The position numbers were made by a program, and so were the translations under genes. Below the pieces are notes generated by a model that saw only the letters and a list, made by a program, of their open reading frames with translations, searched no databases and had not been told where the DNA came from. This document shows, in pieces, positions 1 to 6,161 of a stretch of DNA of 9,080 nt. Source of the stretch: Frankiaceae bacterium (lineage in GTDB: Bacteria > Actinomycetota > Actinomycetes > JAFAQI01); contig JAVEEE010000024.1 in NCBI GenBank assembly GCA_030840615.1, forward strand, positions 1 to 9,080, written 5' to 3'. Position 1 is the stretch's first letter. Each line of letters starts with the position of its first letter.

Positions 1-348
1 ACCGACCGCGCCTTCGTGACTCTGCGCAGCAAGGACAAGGGCGCCCGGCTGCTCACCATCGTCGCGGACGTGCACGTCGTCGAGCCGGCCGGCGAAGAGT
101 GGACCGCCGTGCTGCCGGCGCTGCTGAGCAGGCGGCTCAACCTCCCCGACGGTGAGCGGGCGGCCGAGCGGTGGGCGCGCGAATGCGTGCTGCGACGGCT
201 CACGCCGACCGGCGACGTCACCGAGACACCGGACGAGCCGTCGACGTCGTCGCACGCGTCGGCGCCGCCGGCCAGTGTCGCCCGCAGCCGGGTGCCCCGG
301 CCGCTGCACCTGCGCGGGCGGCCGGCCCGCAACCGCGGCGGACGGTGA
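1..348 (+). CDS. C-terminal part of an unidentified protein (possibly PNPOx-like)
   Basis: The reading frame is open from the first base and ends at TGA 346-348, so this is the 3' end of a gene that begins before the window (115 residues visible). The first ~70 residues look like a folded domain: a beta-strand-like stretch (LLTIVADVHVVEP), then a helical part with RRLNLP and RWARECVLRRLTP. The last ~45 residues are Pro/Ala/Ser/Arg-rich and probably disordered. The strand-then-helix pattern recalls the C-terminal half of pyridoxamine-5'-phosphate-oxidase-like proteins, but no diagnostic motif is present and I do not firmly recognise the family. It converges on the PhzF-like gene with only 26 bases between the stops, and that gap lies within a hairpin. 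Confidence 0.6.
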   Translation, partial: TDRAFVTLRSKDKGARLLTIVADVHVVEPAGEEWTAVLPALLSRRLNLPDGERAAERWARECVLRRLTPTGDVTETPDEPSTSSHASAPPASVARSRVPRPLHLRGRPARNRGGR

Positions 349-374
349 CCGCACACCGCACGCGGTGACCGTCC
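340..374. terminator. Bidirectional terminator-like hairpin between convergent genes
   Basis: Two 13-base arms, 340-352 (GGACGGTGACCGC) and 362-374 (GCGGTGACCGTCC), pair at 12 of 13 positions (the only mismatch is G347 opposite G367) around a 9-base loop. The left arm overlaps the TGA of the left gene and the right arm ends one base before the stop codon of the minus-strand PhzF-like gene. It is therefore placed to end transcription from both sides. No U-tract follows on either strand, which is common for actinobacterial terminators. Confidence 0.6.
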
Positions 375-1253
375 TCAGTCGGCGGGGGCCTCGATCTGAC
401 CCCGGGCGACCGGGACCACGCTGCCGCTGACGGTCCCGCGCACGGCCCGGCCGGCCTCGGCGGCGACCCGGCACGACAGCCGGGAAGGTCGGCCCATCTC
501 GATCCCTTGGTCGACGACGTAGGCCGACTCACCGTCGGGCGGGACGAGGCCGCTCGCGACCAGCCACACACCGAGTCCGAGTGCGGCAGAGCCGGTCGCC
601 GGGTCCTCCGGCACGCCGGCGCCGACCGCGAAGACGCGTGCGTGCGCCCGCCCCTGGGAGTAGGAGAAGACAGCGACGCCGGAGTGGCCGAGCTCGCCCA
701 GCCGGGCCAGGTCGGGCACGGTTTCCCCGAGCGCCCAGTCGTGCACGTGCAGGAACGCGAAGTCGATGCCCATGCCGGCCCAGCGCACCGGCGTACCGAT
801 CGCTGCGGCCGTCGCAGCCCCGACCGTGGAAACAGAGCTCAGCCCGACGGCCGCACAGAACGGCTCGACGTCGAGCGGCTCCCCCACGACCGGGGTGCCT
901 CCGGTCAGGGTCACCTCCTCGGAACCGATCTGCACGGGAAGCAGGCCGGCACCGCACTCCTGCACCACCTGGCCGTCGCCGATCCGCCCGAGCGAGTGCA
1001 GCAGCCAGGCGCTACCCACCGACGGATGACCGGCGAACGGCAGTTCGGTGCTCGGCGTGAAGATCCGCAGCCTGTAGTCGGCGCCCGCGCTGCTCGCAGG
1101 CAGCGGGAAGGTCGTCTCCGACAGGTTGAACTCGCGCGCGACTGTCTGCATCGCCGCGGTCGACAGCTCGTCGGCGTCGAGGACGACGGCGAGTGGGTTG
1201 CCGGCGAACGCCCGATCCGTGAAGACGTCGAGGACGTGGTAGTCGAGCCTCAC
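375..1253 (-). CDS. PhzF family isomerase/epimerase-like protein
   Basis: The protein has 292 residues, typical for the PhzF/YddE family (two-domain diaminopimelate-epimerase fold, proton transfer without cofactor). Hallmarks are FAGNPLAVVLDAD near residues 16-28, FNLSET with the family catalytic Glu at about residue 46, FTPSTELPFAGHPSVGSAW at 65-83, and DPATGSAA at about 217-224. The last two resemble the paired family signatures. The chosen start is GTG 1253, giving RLDYHVLDVFTDRAF, the usual N-terminus. An in-frame extension to 1349 would run into the upstream lipoprotein gene and adds only Ser/Arg-rich residues. There is no convincing Shine-Dalgarno. The gene starts 16 bases after the lipoprotein stop, so it is probably co-transcribed and translationally coupled. 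No phenazine genes are nearby, so the substrate is unknown; the name reflects fold, not pathway. Confidence 0.93.
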   Translation of the reverse strand: MRLDYHVLDVFTDRAFAGNPLAVVLDADELSTAAMQTVAREFNLSETTFPLPASSAGADYRLRIFTPSTELPFAGHPSVGSAWLLHSLGRIGDGQVVQECGAGLLPVQIGSEEVTLTGGTPVVGEPLDVEPFCAAVGLSSVSTVGAATAAAIGTPVRWAGMGIDFAFLHVHDWALGETVPDLARLGELGHSGVAVFSYSQGRAHARVFAVGAGVPEDPATGSAALGLGVWLVASGLVPPDGESAYVVDQGIEMGRPSRLSCRVAAEAGRAVRGTVSGSVVPVARGQIEAPAD

Positions 1254-1269
1254 GCCGTCAGCATTCGCA

Positions 1270-1962
1270 CTAGCCGAGCTGCGAGATGTCGATCGCACCT
1301 TCCGGCGCCTGGACGCTGACGTCGGCGTCATAGTCGAGGAAGTCCACATGCCCGCCGCTGCTACCCGCCTTGGCCACCCGCAGCGGCAGCGCCTTTCCGG
1401 TCAGCGCAATGTAGAGCGTGCCGCCGTCGGACGCCGTGTCGATCAGCGTGTAGGCCTGCTGCCCGTTGAGCGTGGTGGTCGTCCCGGCTTTGATGGTGCC
1501 GTTCGGCTTGAGCAGCGAGTCGAAGAGCGTGCTCAAGTCGAGGAACGTGGTGAAACTCTGGAACTGTCCCCCGGTCGCAGCGCTCTTCAGCCACTTGTTG
1601 GCGGTGGCCGCGACCTGGGTCTGCGACGCGCCGAACGACGTCAACGCCGCCTCGTCACCACGCAGGTACGCCTCGCCGTCGACGAGGCGGAGTTCCACGG
1701 TGCCACCGCCCACCGTGAGGTTGCCTTCGCCGGCTCCGTCGGAGACGTGCACGTCGAGCCCGATGGTGTTGCCGGCCTGGGAGATCTCACCCTTGACGTG
1801 CACGGACTTCACCGTGGCCGTGGCTGCCTTGACCTTGTCCAGTGCCTTGTCCGCCGCGAGCTTGTCGATGCCGTTGCTGCCCGCGCCGCCGCTGCTACCA
1901 CCGCAACCGGCAACGAGTGCAGCAGCAAGCAGGACCACAACGACGTTTCCGCGGCGCATCAC
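1270..1962 (-). CDS. LppX/LprAFG-like secreted lipoprotein
   Basis: The 230-residue protein has a lipoprotein signal peptide: MMRRGN, a hydrophobic VVVVLLAAALVA core, and lipobox VAGC with the acylated Cys at residue 20, then a Gly/Ser-rich linker. The mature part (TVKSVHVKGEIS, LDVHVSDGAGEGNLTVGGG, LRLVDGEAYLRGD, later TTLNGQQAYTLID and GTLYIALTGKALPLRVAKAG) has the strand pattern of the LppX_LprAFG family. That family consists of half-barrel lipoproteins that hold lipids in a hydrophobic cavity and help move them to the cell surface. The start is GTG 1962 followed directly by ATG 1959; either could be used. GTG 1962 lies exactly 7 bases after a TANNNT box, favouring a leaderless message starting there. 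It probably forms an operon with the PhzF-like gene. The family call is by overall pattern, with no single catalytic motif. Confidence 0.85.
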   Translation of the reverse strand: MMRRGNVVVVLLAAALVAGCGGSSGGAGSNGIDKLAADKALDKVKAATATVKSVHVKGEISQAGNTIGLDVHVSDGAGEGNLTVGGGTVELRLVDGEAYLRGDEAALTSFGASQTQVAATANKWLKSAATGGQFQSFTTFLDLSTLFDSLLKPNGTIKAGTTTTLNGQQAYTLIDTASDGGTLYIALTGKALPLRVAKAGSSGGHVDFLDYDADVSVQAPEGAIDISQLG

Positions 1963-1969
1963 GTCGACG

Positions 1970-1975
1970 ACCCTA
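1970..1975 (-). promoter_or_regulatory. Candidate -10 box of the lipoprotein operon
   Basis: On the minus strand this reads TAGGGT, a match to the actinobacterial -10 pattern TANNNT. Exactly 7 bases separate it from GTG 1962, which would place the transcription start at or next to the start codon and give a leaderless mRNA. No good -35 element is visible upstream. Confidence 0.45.
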
Positions 1976-2011
1976 CCGGCTCGGTTGCCGGGAACCGGGA
2001 CGCCGCGGCGG

Positions 2012-2017
2012 TAACCT
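2012..2017 (+). promoter_or_regulatory. Candidate -10 box of the MgtE_N/CBS gene
   Basis: TAACCT matches TANNNT and lies exactly 7 bases before ATG 2025. There is no Shine-Dalgarno between the box and the ATG (only CTCCGGGTC), so a leaderless transcript is the simplest reading. No -35 at normal spacing was found. Confidence 0.45.
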
Positions 2018-2024
2018 CCGGGTC

Positions 2025-3284
2025 ATGGTGAGCGGTACGACGACACGCGTCTTCCTGGCCCGCCTGGCCGGTCTCACCGTGCTCGACACCAACGCCGACC
2101 AGATCGGGCGGGTCCGTGACGTGGTGGTGATTTTGCGCACCGGCGCCCAGCCGCCGCGCGTGCTCGGCCTGGTCGTCGAGGTGCAGCCGCGACGGCGGCT
2201 GTTCGTTCCGATGGGACAGGTGTCGAGCATCGACGCCGACTCCGTCATCGTGCGGGGTCGGGTCAACCTGCGCCGGTTCGAGCGACGCGCGGGCGAAACC
2301 CTGGTGATCACCGAGCTGCTCGACCGCAAGGTGACCGTGGTCGAGGACGGATCGCCGGTGACCGTCGTCGACGTGGCGATGGACCAGAGCCGGACCCGCG
2401 ACTGGTTCGTCACCCGGGTCGCCGTACGCAGCGGCGGAAGCTTCCGCCGGCGCGGCCAGCTGCACACACTCGACTGGGACCAGGTCAGCGGGTTCTCGCA
2501 GCCGGAGGAGGACCAGGGGGCGTCCAACCTCCTGGCGGCTTTCGACCAGCTGCGCGCGGCCGACCTCGCACACGTGATGCACGAGCTCTCGGCCAAGCGC
2601 CGCGCGGAGGTCGCTGCCGCCTTGGACGACGAGCGGCTGGCCGATGTCCTCGAGGAGCTGCCCGAGGACGACCAGGTCGAGATCCTGGCCAAGCTGGAAG
2701 GCGCGCGCGCCGCCGACGTCCTCGAGGCAATGGCGCCCGACGACGCCGCCGACCTGCTCGGTGAGCTGCCGCCGGACGAGCAGGAGCGGCTGCTGGCGCT
2801 GATGGAGCCGGACGAAGCCGAGCCGGTGCGGCGGCTGCTCACCTACTCCGAGGACACCGCCGGCGGCATGATGACCACCGAGCCGGTGATCCTGCCGCCC
2901 GACGCCACCGTCGCCGAGGCGCTCGCCCGGGTCCGCGACCCGGAGCTGACGCCGGCCCTGGCCGCGCAGGTCTACGTCTGCCGGGCGCCGACCGACACAC
3001 CGACCGGCAAGTACCTCGGCATCGCCCACATCCAGCGGCTGCTGCGGGAGCCACCGAGCTCGCTGGTGTCGGGCGTCGTCGACAACGACATCGACGCGCT
3101 CGGCCCCGACGTCCTGCTGCCCGAGGTCACGTCTTACCTCGCGACCTACAACCTGGTCGCCGTACCGATCGTCGACGACGCCGACCACCTGCTCGGTGCC
3201 GTGACCGTCGACGACGTGCTCGACCACCTGCTCCCGGAGAACTGGCGCGAGCGCCCGGCGGGCGAGGCCATTCGTGGCGCGTGA
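2025..3284 (+). CDS. Soluble PRC-barrel/MgtE_N/CBS protein
   Basis: The 419-residue protein has no membrane segment. From the N-terminus, residues ~8-90 look like a PRC-barrel domain (LAGLTVLDTNADQIGRVRDV), and ~93-157 a second barrel-like part (ELLDRKVTVVED). An MgtE N-terminal superhelical domain follows at ~165-275, with acidic repeats such as LADVLEELPEDD, AADLLGELPPDE and LALMEPDEAEPVRRLLTYSEDTAGGMM. Two CBS modules occupy ~282-340 and ~347-404. In true MgtE channels the N-domain and CBS pair sense cytosolic Mg2+ and gate a C-terminal five-helix pore. Here the pore is missing and the protein ends soon after CBS2, so it is more likely a sensor or regulator than a transporter. The start ATG 2025 fits the beginning of the barrel. 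The end overlaps the DUF1003 gene by 11 bases, pointing to coupled translation and possibly a shared complex. A similar protein exists in mycobacteria (Rv1232c, from memory). Confidence 0.92.
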   Translation: MVSGTTTRVFLARLAGLTVLDTNADQIGRVRDVVVILRTGAQPPRVLGLVVEVQPRRRLFVPMGQVSSIDADSVIVRGRVNLRRFERRAGETLVITELLDRKVTVVEDGSPVTVVDVAMDQSRTRDWFVTRVAVRSGGSFRRRGQLHTLDWDQVSGFSQPEEDQGASNLLAAFDQLRAADLAHVMHELSAKRRAEVAAALDDERLADVLEELPEDDQVEILAKLEGARAADVLEAMAPDDAADLLGELPPDEQERLLALMEPDEAEPVRRLLTYSEDTAGGMMTTEPVILPPDATVAEALARVRDPELTPALAAQVYVCRAPTDTPTGKYLGIAHIQRLLREPPSSLVSGVVDNDIDALGPDVLLPEVTSYLATYNLVAVPIVDDADHLLGAVTVDDVLDHLLPENWRERPAGEAIRGA

Positions 3285-3783
3285 GCGACGGCCGCGGCAG
3301 CGGCTCGACCAGCCCCGCGACGTGCGGCCCGGCATCTCGCTGCCGACCTACGACCCCGAGACGTTCGGCCGGCTCTCGGAGCGCGTCGCGCGGTTCCTCG
3401 GCACCTGGCGCTTCATCGGCTACATGACGTTCTTCATCGCGGCCTGGCTCGTCTGGAACCTGATCATGCCGTCGGACCTGCGGTTCGACCCCCGGGGCAA
3501 GAACTTCACGCTCCTCACGCTGCTGCTGTCGGTGCAGGCGTCCTACGCCGCGCCGCTGATCCTGCTGGCGCAAAACCGGCAAACCGACCGGGACCGGGTG
3601 CAGTACGAGCACGACCGGTCGCTCAACGAGCGTGCGATCGCCGACACCGAGTACCTGGCGCGTGAGGTGGCGGCCATCCGCGTCGCGCTGGGCGAGGTCG
3701 CAACTCGTGACTACATCCGCGGCGAGCTGCAACGGCTGCTGGAGGACATCGGACCCAGGACCGATGAGGGGACCACGGGGTAA
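3274..3783 (+). CDS. DUF1003 family membrane protein
   Basis: The 169-residue protein has two predicted membrane helices, at about residues 46-64 (WRFIGYMTFFIAAWLVWNLI) and 77-99 (NFTLLTLLLSVQASYAAPLI). Between them is a short loop (FDPRG), and the second helix is followed by the family signature QNRQTDRDR. The C-terminal ~60 residues form a charged, probably coiled-coil helix (EHDRSLNERAIADTEYLARE). This is the normal DUF1003 architecture; the molecular function is not established. The start is GTG 3274, inside the last codons of the preceding gene. The 11-base overlap and the recurrent pairing with MgtE_N/CBS proteins in actinobacteria suggest they act together at the membrane, perhaps in cation homeostasis (inference). 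Confidence 0.92.
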   Translation: MARERRPRQRLDQPRDVRPGISLPTYDPETFGRLSERVARFLGTWRFIGYMTFFIAAWLVWNLIMPSDLRFDPRGKNFTLLTLLLSVQASYAAPLILLAQNRQTDRDRVQYEHDRSLNERAIADTEYLAREVAAIRVALGEVATRDYIRGELQRLLEDIGPRTDEGTTG

Positions 3784-3800
3784 CAGGTTCAAAAGGGCTA

Positions 3801-3826
3801 CTCAGTTTGGGTCAATCCCGGCCGAA
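3801..3826 (+). promoter_or_regulatory. FliA-type (sigma-28-like) promoter of the pilus ATPase gene
   Basis: CTCA at 3801-3804 and GCCGAA at 3821-3826 are separated by exactly 16 bases. This matches the FliA-dependent consensus CTCA-N15-17-GCCGAA that I recall for motile actinobacteria (Actinoplanes missouriensis) and resembles the WhiG/FliA -10 GCCGATAA. The -10 ends only 9 bases before GTG 3836, so the transcription start should fall at or just before the start codon. The surrounding 52-base intergenic region is less GC-rich than the flanking genes, as expected for a promoter. Confidence 0.65.
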
Positions 3827-3835
3827 GAGATCTAG

Positions 3836-6136
3836 GTGAGCTCCAGCACAACGTCCCGCGTTGTCCGACGCCGCCTCGGCGAGGTCCTCGTCGAACAGGG
3901 CGCCATCACCGATGAGCAGCTCGAGGCTGCCCTCGAGGCACAGCGTGAGGCCACCCGTGAACGCCGCCGGGTACGCCTGGGCACGCTCGTGGTGGAGATG
4001 GGCTTCGCCAACGATCGGCAGGTGGCCTCCGCTCTCGCCACCGCCCTCTCGCTCCAGCTCGTCGACATCGGCAGCCTGCCCTTGCAGTCCGAGGTTGCCC
4101 GCCTGCTCCCCCGCTCCGTCGCCGAGCGCCACCTCGTCATCCCGATCGCCCGCGACGAAAACGGCCTGGTGACCCTCGCCTGCGCCGACCCGACGAACAT
4201 CGTCGCGATCGACGACGTGAAGATCTATGCCGGCATCACCGACCTGCAGCTCGTTGTCGCGAGCGCGAGCCAGATCCGGGACCTCATCGCCCGCATCTGG
4301 TCGCTGTCGGACGACAACGTCGACGTCGCGATGATGTTGGAAGACCTCGACCAGGCCGCCGAGGACGAGCCCGACGCGGGCTCCGGTTTCGTCGACGCTC
4401 CGACCGTGCGCCTGGTCAACTCAATCCTCGCTGACGCGATCCGCTCGCGGGCCAGTGACATCCACATCGAGCCGCAGACCAACGCGGTGCGGGTGCGCTA
4501 CCGCGTCGACGGTTTGCTGCGTGACGTGATGACCGCACCGCGAGCCGCTGCCGCCGGCATCACCAGCCGCATCAAGGTGATGAGCAACCTCGACATCGCC
4601 GAGCGTCGGTTGCCGCAGGACGGCCGAAGCCGACTCCAGATCGAGAACGCCGTGCTGGATGCGCGCGTGAGCACGCTGCCGAGCATCCACGGCGAGAAGG
4701 TCGTCATCCGGCTGCTCTCGCGCGCCGACTCGGTGCCGGCGATCGGACAGATCGGCATGAGCGAGCAGCAGCTCGAGACGCTGCTGGGCACCCTCGTCTC
4801 GCCACAAGGACTGATCCTCATCACCGGCCCGACCGGCTCGGGCAAGACGAGCACCCTCTACAGCGCGATCCACCAGATCAAGACGCCGGACCGCAACATC
4901 GTGACGCTCGAGGACCCCGTCGAGATGCAGGTCAACGGCATCACGCAGATGCAGGTGCACGAACGAGCCGGCCTGACCTTCGAGCGCGGATTGCGCTCGG
5001 TGCTGCGTCAGGACCCGGACGTCGTGCTCGTCGGCGAGGTGCGTGACCCGGAGACCGCCAAGCTTGCGCTCGAGGCCTCGCTCACCGGTCACCTCGTGCT
5101 GACCACGCTGCACACCAACTCCGCGCCGGCCGCATTGACCCGGCTCGTCGACATGGGCGTCGAGCCGTTCCTCGTCGCGTCGTCGTTGTCGCTCGTGGTC
5201 GCGCAGCGACTGGTACGACGCGTCTGCGAGGCATGTGCTGCGCCGTACACGCCGCCGGCACGCATCCTGACTCTGCTCGGCATCGACGCCGAGGATCTCG
5301 CCCACGCCACGCCCAGGCGCGGCACCGGCTGCAACGAGTGCGGCGGAACCGGCTATCGCGGCCGACTCGGTGTCTTCGAGGTGCTGCCCGTCACTGCCGC
5401 GATGCGCGCCGTGTTGATGACTACGCCCAACGAGGGCGCCGTTGCCGCCGCTGCTCTCGCCGACGGCATGCAGACACTGCGCGCGTCGGCCATCGGCAAG
5501 GCGGCCGCCGGACTCACGACGTATGAAGAAGTGCTGCGTTCCACTCAGGTCGACTCCGCGGCGGGTCTGCGCTGCAGCGCCTGCGGCGGCGCGCTGGCGG
5601 GCGACATGATCGCGTGCCCGTGGTGCGCCGCGCACATCGACCGTGGCCACTGCGCGGAGTGCGATCGCCAGCTGGAACCGGAGTGGCGGGTCTGCCCGTG
5701 GTGCCGCACAGCGGCCCCGGTCCGGACGACCACGGCGACCGCCATGCCGGACGGCCCGCCGCGCCTGTTGCTGGTCGAAGACGACGCTTCGGTGCGTGCC
5801 TACGTCACCACGGCCCTGGCCGGCACGGTCGAGGTCGACGCCGTCGAGACGGCGGGCGAGGGGCTCGACCGAGCGACCACCAACCGCTACGACGCCGTGC
5901 TCGTCGACCATCTGCTACCCGACCTGACCGGCGTGGAGATGATCCGGCTGCTGCGCAGCGAGGCGCGCACGGCGGCGCTACCAGTGATGCTCTTCACGGG
6001 AGACACCAGCGCCGACCTCGAGATCGAGGCACGAGGCGCCGGTGCCGACGACTACCTCGCCAAGCCGGTCGAGCCGGACCTGCTCGAGGAGCGCGTGCTC
6101 GCGCTGGTCAGCCGCAGCGCCCGCTTCACCGGTTGA
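3836..6136 (+). CDS. PilB/GspE-type pilus assembly ATPase fused to double zinc ribbon and receiver domain
   Basis: This 766-residue protein is a cytoplasmic hexameric motor of the type IV pilus/type II secretion class. Residues ~11-150 are an MshEN/GspE_N domain with two RLG-starting motifs (13-36 and 47-70). Residues ~185-570 are the ATPase: Walker A GPTGSGKTS 331-339 (K337), Asp box LEDPVE 358-363, Walker B VVLVGEVRD 396-404 (E401), His box with H419 and H426, and the zinc site C464/C467/C499/C502 typical of extension ATPases. Extra modules follow. A double zinc ribbon spans 580-623 (C580xxC583, C594PWC597, C606xxC609, C620PWC623). A receiver domain spans ~642-762 with D649/D650, phosphoacceptor D691, T721 and K743, all intact. 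An in-frame TAG at 3833-3835 abuts the GTG and no other start precedes the N-domain, so the start is forced. Mrp follows 25 bases downstream. No pilin, PilC or prepilin peptidase gene is in the window. Assembly (PilB) rather than retraction (PilT) is favoured by the N-domain and tetracysteine site. Confidence 0.95.
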   Translation: MSSSTTSRVVRRRLGEVLVEQGAITDEQLEAALEAQREATRERRRVRLGTLVVEMGFANDRQVASALATALSLQLVDIGSLPLQSEVARLLPRSVAERHLVIPIARDENGLVTLACADPTNIVAIDDVKIYAGITDLQLVVASASQIRDLIARIWSLSDDNVDVAMMLEDLDQAAEDEPDAGSGFVDAPTVRLVNSILADAIRSRASDIHIEPQTNAVRVRYRVDGLLRDVMTAPRAAAAGITSRIKVMSNLDIAERRLPQDGRSRLQIENAVLDARVSTLPSIHGEKVVIRLLSRADSVPAIGQIGMSEQQLETLLGTLVSPQGLILITGPTGSGKTSTLYSAIHQIKTPDRNIVTLEDPVEMQVNGITQMQVHERAGLTFERGLRSVLRQDPDVVLVGEVRDPETAKLALEASLTGHLVLTTLHTNSAPAALTRLVDMGVEPFLVASSLSLVVAQRLVRRVCEACAAPYTPPARILTLLGIDAEDLAHATPRRGTGCNECGGTGYRGRLGVFEVLPVTAAMRAVLMTTPNEGAVAAAALADGMQTLRASAIGKAAAGLTTYEEVLRSTQVDSAAGLRCSACGGALAGDMIACPWCAAHIDRGHCAECDRQLEPEWRVCPWCRTAAPVRTTTATAMPDGPPRLLLVEDDASVRAYVTTALAGTVEVDAVETAGEGLDRATTNRYDAVLVDHLLPDLTGVEMIRLLRSEARTAALPVMLFTGDTSADLEIEARGAGADDYLAKPVEPDLLEERVLALVSRSARFTG

Positions 6137-6161
6137 GCGGTCGACGTAGTCTGGAGTCCTC

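Noticed and set aside
1254..1349. N-terminal extension of the PhzF-like protein to 1349
   Set aside because: It overlaps the coding region of the lipoprotein, is Ser/Arg-rich, and family members begin near the LDYHVLDVFT segment directly after GTG 1253.
1990..1996. GGGAACC resembling an ECF sigma (SigE-type) -35 element upstream of the MgtE_N/CBS gene
   Set aside because: No matching -10 (CGTT-like) lies at 15-16 bases; the nearest GGT is at about 13. A chance match in GC-rich DNA is likely.
1959..3335. Long minus-strand open frame opposite the MgtE_N/CBS gene
   Set aside because: Composition is that of a GC-rich antisense shadow, and the plus-strand protein has clear MgtE_N and CBS motifs.
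4421..5911. Long minus-strand open frame (496 codons) opposite the pilus ATPase
   Set aside because: The plus frame has complete, ordered motifs of a known family. The antisense product is Arg/His/Asp-rich without recognisable domains, as expected from the third-position GC bias of the plus strand.
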